A stretch of DNA of 64,000 nt from UBA5109 sp963975155 (GCA_963975155.1 CAXBFG010000011.1:23499-87498), one strand, 5' to 3'. Shown: positions 18,516 to 28,778, numbered from the stretch's first letter. A program made the numbers and translations. The notes: generated by a model not told the origin, from the sequence alone.

Positions 18516-19601
18516 ATGACGCTGACAACAGTAAAAACCAGGTACTGGCACAAAACTGCTGACAACAGGATTCAGTGCGATCTTTGTCCACGCGCCTGCA
18601 AATTACGCAATGGTCAGCGCGGACTTTGCTTTGTCCGTGCCTGTGAAAATGATGAAATTGTCTTAACAACTTACGGACGCTCAAGCGGTTTCTGTATTGA
18701 TCCGATTGAGAAGAAACCACTCAATCATTTTTACCCGGGCTCTCCAGTACTGTCTTTCGGCACGGCCGGTTGCAACCTTGCCTGTAAGTTTTGTCAAAAC
18801 TGGGATATCAGTAAATCAAGGCAGATGGAATCGCTGGCCAGCTCTGCAACACCTGAACAATTAGCCCATGCTGCAGTTGAGCTTAATTGCCTGAGTATCG
18901 CCTACACCTACAATGACCCGGTCATTTTTCATGAATATGCTATTGATGTGTCCCAGGCAGCAAGAGAACTCGGAGTTAAGTCTGTTGCTGTCACAGCAGG
19001 TTATATCTGTCCGGAACCACGCCGGGAATTTTTTGCCCATATGGATGCGGCCAATATCGATTTGAAAGCCTTTACAGAGAAATTTTATTATCAACTTTGC
19101 GGTGGCCGACTGTCGGATGTACTGGACACAATTCTGTACGTCAGACATGAAACCAATACCTGGCTTGAGCTAACCACCCTGATCATACCTGGCGAAAATG
19201 ACAGCGCCAAGGAAATAGAAGCCTTGGCAAACTGGATTCTCGAAAATCTGGGGCCGGATGTGCCTTTGCATTTAACCGCATTTCACCCTGATTTTCTTAT
19301 GCGCAATAAAAGTCACACTAGCCCTCACTCACTGACACTATGCCGCGAGATAGCACTTAAATGTGGCATACATCATGTTTATACCGGAAACGTCAATGAC
19401 GCCTTAGGAGGCTCTACTTATTGTTCGAATTGTAATGCACTGCTTATCAAGAGAAACCAGTATCAGCTTGATTATTGGTACCTAGATAATTCAGGAAGAT
19501 GTAAGGAGTGTAAAACGAAATTACCAGGTCATTACTATGAACAACCTGGTAATTGGGGTGCTAAACGTCAATTAGTCAAACTCGGCACTAAAGCAATATA
19601 A
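18516..19601 (+). CDS. amrS: AmmeMemoRadiSam system radical SAM enzyme
   Basis: A 361-residue radical-SAM protein. The cluster motif CNLACKFC (Cys at about 86, 90 and 93) binds a [4Fe-4S] cluster and S-adenosylmethionine. Extra cysteines occur N-terminally (CDLCPRACKL, then GLC) and C-terminally (YCSNC, RCKEC) as in AmrS. The stretch SIAYTYNDPVIFHEYA is typical of this COG1180-like group, related to pyruvate formate-lyase activases. The start is set at the ATG at 18516, not the in-frame TTG at 18501, which lies within a likely -10 region. It is divergent from the Memo-AMMECR1 gene. The substrate is unknown. Confidence 0.93.
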   Translation: MTLTTVKTRYWHKTADNRIQCDLCPRACKLRNGQRGLCFVRACENDEIVLTTYGRSSGFCIDPIEKKPLNHFYPGSPVLSFGTAGCNLACKFCQNWDISKSRQMESLASSATPEQLAHAAVELNCLSIAYTYNDPVIFHEYAIDVSQAARELGVKSVAVTAGYICPEPRREFFAHMDAANIDLKAFTEKFYYQLCGGRLSDVLDTILYVRHETNTWLELTTLIIPGENDSAKEIEALANWILENLGPDVPLHLTAFHPDFLMRNKSHTSPHSLTLCREIALKCGIHHVYTGNVNDALGGSTYCSNCNALLIKRNQYQLDYWYLDNSGRCKECKTKLPGHYYEQPGNWGAKRQLVKLGTKAI

Positions 19602-19620
19602 GCCTTGGCTTAATCCGGGA

Positions 19621-21258
19621 TTAAACTTCTTCAGCTTCAGCTTCTTTAGCGGCACGCTCTGCGCGCAATTCTGCTTTACGAGTGGCAATGGCTTCATGAT
19701 CAGCCTCTGTCATATGACGGCGCAGAACAGCTTCTACTTCAGGGTTAGCCTCGAGCCTCAAATCAATAACACCAAGTGCAAGATCCAATGCTGATAAATC
19801 AGTCCCTCCACCGTACATATCGTCACCACCAGCACTCGGTAGCAGGACCGTGAAATCTGCGCCATTTGCAGCCAGATATTCTACTATTTCGGGAGAACCT
19901 CGCATAACTGCTCCATGTAAAGCTGTAGCGCCGGCCTGATTAGTAGCACTGATATCAAAATCGTATTCATTTAAAAATAATTCCAGTGCGCTTACCGCAT
20001 CAGCATCTCTGCCTCTGCTAATAGTTGGACGCCAGCCCATACCTGCAGCAGCCATAACAACATTGGTCAGGCCATTTGGTGTGCCACCAAAGCCTCTGCC
20101 TTCACGTTCAGCAGTTGTCAGATATGGATCTGCACCTGCTTCCAGAAGCATGTTAATGATCGTCATATCACCGGACATGGCAGCTCTTAATAGTGGAGTT
20201 GCTCCTTCATTAAGAAGTCCGTTATGACCTGAACCCTGAGCCAGCCAGGCCGGTAACCCGGTCTTTAATGCAAGATTGGGATCCGCACCTTTCTCTAATG
20301 CCAGGGCAACGATATCAAGACTATCAACTTCACCATAAGGTTTTGGTCCCGGGCGTGGGTTTGCATCCAGAGTGTGCATATCTGTAGCAACGAATAAAAC
20401 TGTACGTCCAAATTTGTCCTGTATATCGGGATCAGCTCCGGCCTCCAGTAATGCTTGTGCAATTTCATAGTGGCCATTCAGGGTTGCCAAAACTGCAGCA
20501 GTACTTCCTTCCTCATCCACGATATCGAGATCAGCACCGGCATATATCAAGGCCTGAGCAGCAGCCAGCTGTCCATCTCGGGCGGCAAAGTGCAAAGCAG
20601 ATAATCTGCCTTTAGGTATGCGAGGATAAACAAAGCCACCCTGACGCTTGTCAGGATCTACTTCAATAAATTTCTGGTAACTGGACAGTTTATTGATGTC
20701 TGCACCACCATTGATCAGTTCCTGTATAACATCGACATGACCTTCAGATGCAGCCCACATCAAAGCAGTCTGACCTTTCCAGCTCTCTGTCAGGTTGGGA
20801 TCAACACCAACCATCATCCTGTCCATATTATCGGCTAACAATGCTCTAACCAGCGGAGCATTACCTGCTTTAGCGGCGGCCATGAGAAGACTCTCACCTT
20901 CTGCATTTGTTTCATTAGGATTCGCACCGGCTGCCAGTAAGAGAATGCCAATATCAGCCAGACCCTGGCGTGCTGCCAGCATCATCGGAGACATCCCATA
21001 ACGGTTGCTGGCAGTGACATCAGCACCTGATTCAATCAACAATGCAGCTTTTTCTGTTTCACGATAATAGATGGCTTCCATCAACAGGGTGGTTCCATCA
21101 GCTTTAGGAGAGTCAACGTCCATGCCTGCCTCTAAAGCACTTCTTAGTTCCTGCAGGCTCATGCTGGTTTGAGCACCAGCCTGTGTTGCAAACCCGATAC
21201 TCAGGCTTGCCCCCATTAAGACAACTATGAATGTTCTTATGCATTTAGTTATGCGCAT
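19621..21258 (-). CDS. Exported ankyrin-repeat protein
   Basis: A 545-residue protein with a signal peptide (hydrophobic about 9-24, cleavage near AGAQ). Ankyrin repeats occupy about residues 35-495, recognisable by repeated G-x-T-x-L-x-x-A and A-x-x-L-L-x-x-G-A-D-x-x motifs at roughly 33-residue spacing; about ten repeats can be counted, some degenerate or interrupted. The C-terminus is a charged helix rich in Glu, Ala and Arg. It is the last gene of a minus-strand set with a DUF1552 and a DUF1592 protein, 39 bp after the former. I recall this trio as recurring in marine Gammaproteobacteria, which suggests a shared periplasmic role. Confidence 0.88.
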   Translation of the reverse strand: MRITKCIRTFIVVLMGASLSIGFATQAGAQTSMSLQELRSALEAGMDVDSPKADGTTLLMEAIYYRETEKAALLIESGADVTASNRYGMSPMMLAARQGLADIGILLLAAGANPNETNAEGESLLMAAAKAGNAPLVRALLADNMDRMMVGVDPNLTESWKGQTALMWAASEGHVDVIQELINGGADINKLSSYQKFIEVDPDKRQGGFVYPRIPKGRLSALHFAARDGQLAAAQALIYAGADLDIVDEEGSTAAVLATLNGHYEIAQALLEAGADPDIQDKFGRTVLFVATDMHTLDANPRPGPKPYGEVDSLDIVALALEKGADPNLALKTGLPAWLAQGSGHNGLLNEGATPLLRAAMSGDMTIINMLLEAGADPYLTTAEREGRGFGGTPNGLTNVVMAAAGMGWRPTISRGRDADAVSALELFLNEYDFDISATNQAGATALHGAVMRGSPEIVEYLAANGADFTVLLPSAGGDDMYGGGTDLSALDLALGVIDLRLEANPEVEAVLRRHMTEADHEAIATRKAELRAERAAKEAEAEEV

Positions 21259-21297
21259 GGACGTATTCTCTCTGTTAAGTAGCCGTATTGTTATTGG

Positions 21298-22632
21298 TTA
21301 TGCCAAGCCTACAGTTCGGCCACCACTTCTGCCGAAGTCTGCAATCTCAAGACCCATCTGTTGTGCCATATCAAGATGCAACTGACCAATAGTTCTGGAT
21401 ATATCATCAACTTGTATATGTCGGTTGCCTTCAATCATGCCGCTGATAACAACGTTAGGCAGGCGGGTTTTGACATGCTGATTACCATTACTCATACCAC
21501 TGCCAATCAGTAGCATGGAGTTGTCCAGCAGAGAACCGTCGCCATCCGGAGTCGTTGCCAGTTTATCTATAAAACGGGAAATCAATTGCATATGGTAAAC
21601 ATTAACCTTGTGATGTTTTTCCATTACATCAGGGCGATCCGCATGGTGAGAAATCGAATGATGAGGATCCGGTACACCGATCTGCGGATAGCTAAGGTGA
21701 CTTAAGTCGCGCGCCATCATCAGTGAGAAGACTCGGGTAATATCGGCCTGGAATGCAATGTGCAGAAGATCGTACATAACGTCTACGTGCTCTTCATAGA
21801 ACTCAGGTACCCCGATTGGAGACTCTGGAGCAACACTGGCCAGATCGCCTGAGCGTCTTTCAGAGTTCTGAATACGTCTCTCAACTTCGCGGATATTCTC
21901 CAGGAAGTCATTCAGACGCACTCTGTCCTCAGCATCCAGAGTAGCTTCTGTTCTATGCGCCTCTTCCAATACTGAATCAAGAATACTGCGGTTTTGCTGC
22001 ATTCTGGCAAGACGTTGCTCAGCAGTTCCACTACCACCAAACATGCGTTCGAATACGGTTCTTGGATTAACCTGTGTAGGCAGTGGCGTATCTTCTGAAG
22101 CCCAGCTTACCTGGTCAAGATAAGCACAACTGAAGCCTGAGTCACAAGCACCCAGGAGGCTGGTTATATCTTCAATAGCCAACTGCATGGATGGGAATAT
22201 AGTATCTTGTCCAATTTGATTGGCAATAACCTGGTCAATAGATATTCCGGCTCCGATATCAGCACCCTGGGTTTTTTCAGGATACATATCAGTCAACCAG
22301 GCAGTTGTTGCCCCGGTATGCTGACCAGAACCATCAGCACCCATCAGGTTGCTGACAACTGTCATTTGATTTCTAAAAGCCGAAAGAGGTTCAAGGGTTC
22401 TGGACATTTCAAAATCACGACCAACTGTCGCAGGTGTCCACCAGTCGGTTTCATCAGTCATAATGAAACCGTGCGGGATATAGACAAAGCCTGCACGTTT
22501 TGGACGCATCGCTGCAGTCTGAGCCTGAGCCGTCATTGCAGGTACCATTGCACCCATAAATGGCAAGGCTATTGCTGCTCCAGCACCTTTAATAAGAGTA
22601 CGGCGAGGTAGCGCTTTTTTGAATATCATCAT
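21298..22632 (-). CDS. DUF1552 protein with Tat-type signal
   Basis: A 444-residue exported protein. The N-terminus has twin arginines (residues 10-11, PRRTLIKGAG) followed by a hydrophobic stretch and AQA cleavage site, suggesting Tat export of a folded, possibly metal-binding protein. The body matches DUF1552: VYIPHGFIMTDETDWWTP near 50-67, a STxWLTDMYP-like block, and the late HHSISHHADRPDVMEKHHKVN stretch rich in histidines (each shown segment is part of the conserved core near 320-345). The late LLIGSGMSNGNQH motif resembles sulfatase/alkaline phosphatase-like folds. It follows the DUF1592 gene by 146 bp. A good Shine-Dalgarno (GAGGGA) precedes the first ATG. Function unknown. Confidence 0.88.
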   Translation of the reverse strand: MMIFKKALPRRTLIKGAGAAIALPFMGAMVPAMTAQAQTAAMRPKRAGFVYIPHGFIMTDETDWWTPATVGRDFEMSRTLEPLSAFRNQMTVVSNLMGADGSGQHTGATTAWLTDMYPEKTQGADIGAGISIDQVIANQIGQDTIFPSMQLAIEDITSLLGACDSGFSCAYLDQVSWASEDTPLPTQVNPRTVFERMFGGSGTAEQRLARMQQNRSILDSVLEEAHRTEATLDAEDRVRLNDFLENIREVERRIQNSERRSGDLASVAPESPIGVPEFYEEHVDVMYDLLHIAFQADITRVFSLMMARDLSHLSYPQIGVPDPHHSISHHADRPDVMEKHHKVNVYHMQLISRFIDKLATTPDGDGSLLDNSMLLIGSGMSNGNQHVKTRLPNVVISGMIEGNRHIQVDDISRTIGQLHLDMAQQMGLEIADFGRSGGRTVGLA

Positions 22633-22778
22633 AATGTTTCCCTCTTTATGTAACTTTTAATTTACTTTCTGTTTGTTAGCTTTCAATTTAATTAATTCTT
22701 TATTTACTTCTCACTGCACTTATTCGATCTTTTTTTCAAAATTCTATTAGCTGATTAAAACGTTTTATCAGCTTGTTA

Positions 22779-25202
22779 CTATCTAGTCAATGGGTCCGCG
22801 TTGGCCGCAACCTGACCGGCATCAGTAACCGCGGCCTGTTTCATACGAAATGGAGCAGATTTGACGATTTCCTGAACAATTGCTGAAAAACGGTAATCAT
22901 CTTCTGCTGCATTATCCACGATAGCCCTGACTGTAGGCATGTCGTAATACTCCAAGCCTCGGCCAATAGCGTAGGTAAGCATTCTGTTGGTGAAGGTATT
23001 TATAAACATTTCTGGCTCAGCAATCAGCGCTGCTTTCAGATCTATTGGGCCGTCGATAGGGGTACCATTTGCAAGCTGACCCGTTGAATCAATTGGTTCT
23101 CCGCCTTCATCAACATTACGCCAGCGACCAACAGCATCAAATTTCTCCATTGCCAACCCGATCGGATCCATCACGTTATGGCATGAGGAACAGGCCGGAT
23201 CAGCCCGGTGGCGGGCCAGACGTGACCGCAGTGACTCCTGATCAAGTGTGTCGGCAGCATTTTCTTCCAGTGCAGGTACATTATCGGGTGGATCAGATGC
23301 CCTGGTTCCGAGGATATTGTCCAGTACGTATTTACCACGCAATACCGGTGAAGTTCTGTGTGCAAATGAAGTTACTGTCAATATGCTGCCCTGACCCAGC
23401 AGTCCACCGCGAGCAGGGTCATTGAGTTCCACGCGTCTGAAATGGTCTCCATAGACTCCTGGAATACTGTAATGTCGAGCCAGACGCTCATTAAGATAGG
23501 TGTAATCGGCGGTCATTAATTCAATGACATTCCTGTCCTCTCGCATGACACTTTCAAAAAACAGGGAAGTTTCTGTCAGGAAAGCGCGACGTAAATTATC
23601 ATCAAAGTCTGGAAAGGCGACCTCATCAGGAGTTGCGCCGTCCAGGTTTCTGAGTTGCAACCATTGACCGGCAAAATTCTCAACCAGTGCATCAGCTTTC
23701 TCATCGGCCAGCATGCGATTTACCTGCTCTTCAAGTACCAGGGGATCGCTTAGGAGCCCACTGGACGCCAGATTGATAAGCTCTTCATCCGGGATACTGC
23801 TCCAAAGGAAGAAAGATAACCTGGACGCCAGTTCCAGATCATTGATCGCAAAGCTTTCACCGGGGCTAACTTCCGGATGTTCTTTTTCAATCCGGAACAG
23901 GAAATTAGGGCTCATCAACATGCGTCGCATCGCCATCTGGATTCCTGCATCAAAAGTCCCTCTGGATTCACGTCCTTCCAGATAGAAATCCATTAATATA
24001 CCGACTTCGTCTTCATTGACAGGTCTGCGGTAGGCTTTTCGGGCCAATGTTGAAACAATCTCTCTGGCACATGACTGCTCTTCACTTACCTGCATTGGAT
24101 AGCAGGAAAATATTGCAGCTCGACTGCTAGTAAGCTGTGACGGGGCTCTGGAATTAAACGGGCCGCGTATATTCAATCGTGAAACGGACGGAATTCCACC
24201 GACATAGACCGGATCGAAGTTATCTTTTTCGAAAGGCTGAAGTTGCGCAACATCCAATGCCTGGGTTTTTTCCAGGAAGGTAACAGTGATATTGTGCACG
24301 CCTGCGGGGACAGCCAGACGAACCTTGGTCCTGTTTTCAACAGATTCCGTTGAAGCTGCGCCATTCTCAAGCATCAATGTGTAATCTGCCGCCCCACCAA
24401 TGGTAACCAGCTTAACCCTTTCACCATCGATACTTACCTCAAACTGATGGGGAAACTGCAAGCCCTTGATAACTTCCAGTGAGTTAACCAGGAAATGCGT
24501 ATTGAATTCATAGATACCATCCAGAGGAAAATTATGCTCAATAGACATACCGCCACGGGTGCCCAAAGGCAGGCCGTCGATATGCTTGTTCTGAGAAAGC
24601 ATACTGCTCACTGAATAGTTGGCTTCTTCCGGTGGGAAATTAGGATCACCAACGGCAATCGCACTCACTCTGTCAGCTGCAGCGAGATAACCTTCCAGTA
24701 AAGTCGGTGATACATTCAGGACATCAGCGATATTGTCGAAACCATAGCTCGTCGTATCGGGTGGTAAAATTGCAGCAATATCAATATCCATACCCAGCAA
24801 ATCACGTATTACTGTTGCATATTGCACGCGGTTCAGACGATAAAGGCCGGGGCGTCCAGGATTCGGATTCTGCAGGGCTGCCAGATCAAGCTCATCTTCC
24901 AGGAAACTGGCAAGCTTGTGATAGGTCTCCTGATCAGGACGTGGCTGACCGGGAGGAGGCATCATCGAGCCTCTTAATTTATTTACGACGCGTTCCCAGG
25001 TTTCTGCATCAGGTCCCACATTGCTTACATCAAGCAAGTCCAGGGCTAACTCACCTTCCCAATCGATAGCATTATGGCAGTCGAAACAAAAGTTAGAAAC
25101 AGTATCTATATGCTCAGCTGCTGCTTCCTGATCTGCCGCTATGGCAGAGACCGGCAAAAGCAGTATCAGTAGATGGCTAAAGATGTGTCTATTTAATTGC
25201 AT
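22779..25202 (-). CDS. DUF1587/1595/1592/1588/1585 multi-domain c-type haem protein
   Basis: An 807-residue exported protein of the planctomycete-type DUF1592 group. After a signal peptide (about 1-22) there is a haem-binding CxxCH (C39, C42, H43). Domains follow in the usual order DUF1587, DUF1595, DUF1592, DUF1588 and DUF1585. The DUF1588 part contains a second CxxCH (C671, C674, H675, in CSSCHNVMDP). A central region (about 180-300) looks like an inserted carbohydrate-binding-type beta domain. Proteins of this type are paired with DUF1552 proteins, as here, and are thought to act in periplasmic redox reactions or degradation of large substrates, without proof. It is the first gene of the three-gene set. 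Confidence 0.9.
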   Translation of the reverse strand: MQLNRHIFSHLLILLLPVSAIAADQEAAAEHIDTVSNFCFDCHNAIDWEGELALDLLDVSNVGPDAETWERVVNKLRGSMMPPPGQPRPDQETYHKLASFLEDELDLAALQNPNPGRPGLYRLNRVQYATVIRDLLGMDIDIAAILPPDTTSYGFDNIADVLNVSPTLLEGYLAAADRVSAIAVGDPNFPPEEANYSVSSMLSQNKHIDGLPLGTRGGMSIEHNFPLDGIYEFNTHFLVNSLEVIKGLQFPHQFEVSIDGERVKLVTIGGAADYTLMLENGAASTESVENRTKVRLAVPAGVHNITVTFLEKTQALDVAQLQPFEKDNFDPVYVGGIPSVSRLNIRGPFNSRAPSQLTSSRAAIFSCYPMQVSEEQSCAREIVSTLARKAYRRPVNEDEVGILMDFYLEGRESRGTFDAGIQMAMRRMLMSPNFLFRIEKEHPEVSPGESFAINDLELASRLSFFLWSSIPDEELINLASSGLLSDPLVLEEQVNRMLADEKADALVENFAGQWLQLRNLDGATPDEVAFPDFDDNLRRAFLTETSLFFESVMREDRNVIELMTADYTYLNERLARHYSIPGVYGDHFRRVELNDPARGGLLGQGSILTVTSFAHRTSPVLRGKYVLDNILGTRASDPPDNVPALEENAADTLDQESLRSRLARHRADPACSSCHNVMDPIGLAMEKFDAVGRWRNVDEGGEPIDSTGQLANGTPIDGPIDLKAALIAEPEMFINTFTNRMLTYAIGRGLEYYDMPTVRAIVDNAAEDDYRFSAIVQEIVKSAPFRMKQAAVTDAGQVAANADPLTR

Positions 25203-25514
25203 TCCCCACTTCCTTAAATATGTTTATGTTAACTACTTTAAAACGTTTTTATCTTACAGCTTCATTGCACCCAGCATGAGCGCCCGCCAACAGATATCTT
25301 ATTGTTTTTTATATATTTTATTTCGGGCAATTTATTCACTCGCCCTAGTATAAGGCACCCGGAACAAAATTTTCTATATTTTTGCCCTTCCATACAAAGA
25401 TTTCACTTTTCCTGCATGATTTTTATTGGGTACATGAAACGGCACGAGCCCAGACCTGCAGAAAATACCTGGCGCGGCAGTTGCTGCAGCAAAACATTTT
25501 CAGCACCAGGATTA
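25203..25514. other. Intergenic spacer, 312 bp
   Basis: This spacer separates the DUF1592 start from the transglutaminase stop. It contains AT-rich stretches and, on the minus strand about 145 bases before the DUF1592 ATG, a TATACT that could be a -10 element; a matching -35 is weak. No open reading frame here looks coding, and no terminator hairpin was seen. Confidence 0.5.
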
Positions 25515-28500
25515 CTATTGATATCGCAAATCGAGGGTATAAGGACGCTTGGGATGTGGGTCGCTTTTGATAACTTTAATTTTACCTTGTGAATGTCCTT
25601 TCGTGGTTATGCGGGCTACTCGCCGGGCTTCGGCTTCATTGGCATTTATCGGGAAGGTATCGTAATTACGCCCTCCGGGATGAGCAACATAATAGGTGCA
25701 ACCTCCCAGTGAACGGCCATTAAGCGTATCAACAACATCAAATACCAAGGGGCTATGCACACCAATTGTAGGATGGATGGCTGAGTATGGGTCCCAGGCC
25801 TTGAAACGGACCCCTGCAACAAATTCACCATCTTTGCCGGTAGGCTGGAGTGGTATTCTGCGTTTATTACAACAGAGCATTAATCTTTCACCATATAGAC
25901 CCTGTATTTTTAACTGCAGTCTTTCAACTGAAGAATCCACATAACGCGATGTCCCGGTGGTAGAACTTTCTTCTCCCAGAACATGCCAGGGCTCTATGGC
26001 GCCATGAATATCCAGCTGCAAACCCGCTACATGAAAACTTCCATAATGCGGAAAACGAAATTCCTGAAACGGACTCAGCCAGTCAATATCAAACTCGAAA
26101 CCGGCGTCGTTCAGGTCTTTTACCACCCAACGCATATCATCGGAAATATAGTGCGGCAACATAAACCGGTCATGAAGCTGATGATCCCAGTGAATCATGC
26201 TTTCTTTGTAAGGTTTAATGGCAAAGCGGGCCAAGAGGCTGCGTAATAATAAAATTTGCACTGCACTCATACGCCAGTGCGGAGGCATTTCAAAATTACG
26301 AAACTCCACCAGGCCAAGCCGACCCGTCGCACTGGAAGGAGAATAAAGTTTATCTATACAAAACTCTGAGCGATGAGTATTGCCTGTTAAATCGACCAAA
26401 AAGTTTCGCAATATTCTGTCAATTAACCAGGGCCTGTCAGTTTCGCCTTGAGGAAGCTGCTGTAAAGCTATTTCGAGTTCGTAAAGGTTATCATCACGCG
26501 CTTCATCTACCCGAGGGGCCTGCGATGTCGGCCCGATAAACTGACCTGAAAACAAGTAAGACAAACTTGGATGGTTTTGCCAGTATCGCAATAAGCTTTC
26601 CAGTAAATGCGGACGAATCAGAAATGGACTGTCTTCCGCTTTGGCCGCGCCCAAAGTGACATGATTACCGCCGCCTGTACCCGTGTGCTTTCCGTCCAGC
26701 ATAAACTTTTCGGTACCAAGCCGGCAGTTTCTGGCTGCTTCATAAAGTATCGACATATTATCGATCGCTTCCTGCCAAGAAGCTGAAGGGTGAATATTGA
26801 CTTCGATAACACCGGGGTCAGGTGTAATCATCAATTTTTTGAGGCGTGGATCACGCGGCGGTTCATAACCTTCAAGAATCAAAGGGACTTGCAACTCAGC
26901 AGCACATTTTTCAAGCACATCCAGTAAACGAACATAGCTTTCGAGTTCAGATAAAGGCGGCATGAAAATATACAGTTTCCCTTCCCGGACTTCTGCACAT
27001 AATGCCGTGTGTATTATTTTTTCCACCTTGGCAGTTTTTGACTTGCCTGCCTCAGCCTTTCCGGGCGGATATTCCAAAGACTTCCTTTCAGCGAAAGGGT
27101 CTTTTTCAAAATCATATTCTCTTTCTATTTCCCAGGGCAGACTATCCAGTGGCAGCCTGTAGCCCATAGCGGAATCGCCAGGTATTAAAAACACCCTGGA
27201 TCGGGAAAACTCCCAGCGGCTGCTGGCCCAGGAACCTTTTTTCTCATCCCCATCCCATTTCAAGGGCAATACATAACCAACTTTATGCTTCAGACCCTGA
27301 TCAAAAACCTTACGTAACCTTTGACGATCCTGCTTGTTGCTTAATTTACTATCCGCAACACTGACATTTTTCGGGAGCTGGCCCTCTCGTTTCAGATAAA
27401 AATCCGCATCTTCATAAGTTGGCAGAGCGAAACGCTTATCCAGGCCAAGTTTTTCTGTAAGCAGAGTCATAAATTTTTGTGAAGATGTTTTACTAAGCTT
27501 CCCCTTGCTCTTAGCATTGGTTCGGCTATCGTCAAGCAGACTTGCATCATGCCAGAGCGGCTTGTTGTCGGTACGCCAGAAAATACCAAGAGCCCATCGT
27601 GGCAGCTCTTCGCCCGGGTACCACTTGCCCTGTCCATGATGGATAAACCCATTCCCGGCAAAGTGCTCTTTCAGCGACATCAATAAATCACTGGCCAATC
27701 TTAATTTATCCTTACCGAGTGCTTTACTGTTCCACTCCGCTCCTTCCATATCATCAATAGATACAAAGGTCGGTTCACCACCCATTGTTAAATTAAGTTT
27801 TTGTTCTTGCAGTTTTACATCAACTTTCCTGCCAAGCTGATCAATTGCCTGCCATTGGTCTTCACTGTAGGGCTTGGTAACCCGTGGGTCTTCATGAATG
27901 CGTTTAACCGTGTTGGTATATTCAAACTCAACCTTGCAGGGTTCAGTTGATCCGCTAATGGGAGCGGCACTTTGAGGATCCGGGGTGCAGGCCAGGGGGA
28001 TGTGTCCTTCACCGGCAAATAAACCTGAGGTTGCATCCATGCCCAACCAACCGGCTCCCGGTATATAAACTTCAGCCCAGGCGTGTAAATCGGTGAAATC
28101 TTCTTCTGGACCCGAGGGGCCATCCAGGGCTTTCTGATCAGACTTAAGCTGAACCAGATAACCGGAAACAAAACGTGCAGCCAGTCCTAAATGTCTGAAT
28201 AACTGCACTAAAAGCCATGCACTGTCTCTGCACGAACCGGATTTAAATTGCAGGGTTTCTTCACAAGTCTGAACTCCCGGCTGCATACGAATCAAATAGG
28301 CAACTCGCTGCTGCACCATTTGATTTAAAGCCACCAGAAAATTAATGGTTGCTTGTTTACTGCGATCGACCTGAGACAAGAGTTCAATCATCAAGGGCCC
28401 TTTTTCTGTGATTTGCAGATAAGGAGCCAGATCCTTTTTCAATTGCCGGTCATACTTGAAAGGAAAATGATCTACGGATTCCTCCAGAAAAAAATCAAAG

Positions 28501-28769
28501 GGATTCACTACGGTCATATCCACGATGACTTCAACGTCAATACTTAACTCGCGACTTTTTTCAGGGAATACCAGACGTGCCAGATAATTGGAGAAGGGAT
28601 CCTGCTGCCAATTTATAAAGTGATTTTCCGGGCTTACTTTCAGAGAATAAGCTTGAATCGGCATACGGCAATGAGGTGCCGGACGTAGACGTAAAACGTG
28701 AGGCAGCAGAGCCACCCTCTTATCAAAACGGTATACCGTATGATGCTGTATCGCTACCTTTATGGTCAT
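25515..28769 (-). CDS. Transglutaminase-like protein fused to DUF2126
   Basis: A 1084-residue two-part protein. The N-terminal third has the bacterial transglutaminase N-domain (about 1-90) and a papain-like transglutaminase core with an intact triad: Cys180 (FKSGSCRDSAWLL), His229 (DLHAWAEVY) and Asp245 (GMDATSG). The rest is DUF2126, with conserved TMGGEPTFVSIDDMEGAEWN near 330 and the HTGTGGGNHVTLG block, which resembles circularly permuted ATP-grasp/glutamine-synthetase-like ligases. Such fusions accompany alpha-E, ATP-grasp and Anbu genes and are predicted to make or transfer isopeptide bonds. The second Anbu copy lies 9 bp upstream on the same strand, so they form an operon. Confidence 0.94.
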   Translation of the reverse strand: MTIKVAIQHHTVYRFDKRVALLPHVLRLRPAPHCRMPIQAYSLKVSPENHFINWQQDPFSNYLARLVFPEKSRELSIDVEVIVDMTVVNPFDFFLEESVDHFPFKYDRQLKKDLAPYLQITEKGPLMIELLSQVDRSKQATINFLVALNQMVQQRVAYLIRMQPGVQTCEETLQFKSGSCRDSAWLLVQLFRHLGLAARFVSGYLVQLKSDQKALDGPSGPEEDFTDLHAWAEVYIPGAGWLGMDATSGLFAGEGHIPLACTPDPQSAAPISGSTEPCKVEFEYTNTVKRIHEDPRVTKPYSEDQWQAIDQLGRKVDVKLQEQKLNLTMGGEPTFVSIDDMEGAEWNSKALGKDKLRLASDLLMSLKEHFAGNGFIHHGQGKWYPGEELPRWALGIFWRTDNKPLWHDASLLDDSRTNAKSKGKLSKTSSQKFMTLLTEKLGLDKRFALPTYEDADFYLKREGQLPKNVSVADSKLSNKQDRQRLRKVFDQGLKHKVGYVLPLKWDGDEKKGSWASSRWEFSRSRVFLIPGDSAMGYRLPLDSLPWEIEREYDFEKDPFAERKSLEYPPGKAEAGKSKTAKVEKIIHTALCAEVREGKLYIFMPPLSELESYVRLLDVLEKCAAELQVPLILEGYEPPRDPRLKKLMITPDPGVIEVNIHPSASWQEAIDNMSILYEAARNCRLGTEKFMLDGKHTGTGGGNHVTLGAAKAEDSPFLIRPHLLESLLRYWQNHPSLSYLFSGQFIGPTSQAPRVDEARDDNLYELEIALQQLPQGETDRPWLIDRILRNFLVDLTGNTHRSEFCIDKLYSPSSATGRLGLVEFRNFEMPPHWRMSAVQILLLRSLLARFAIKPYKESMIHWDHQLHDRFMLPHYISDDMRWVVKDLNDAGFEFDIDWLSPFQEFRFPHYGSFHVAGLQLDIHGAIEPWHVLGEESSTTGTSRYVDSSVERLQLKIQGLYGERLMLCCNKRRIPLQPTGKDGEFVAGVRFKAWDPYSAIHPTIGVHSPLVFDVVDTLNGRSLGGCTYYVAHPGGRNYDTFPINANEAEARRVARITTKGHSQGKIKVIKSDPHPKRPYTLDLRYQ

Positions 28770-28778
28770 TTAATTCAG

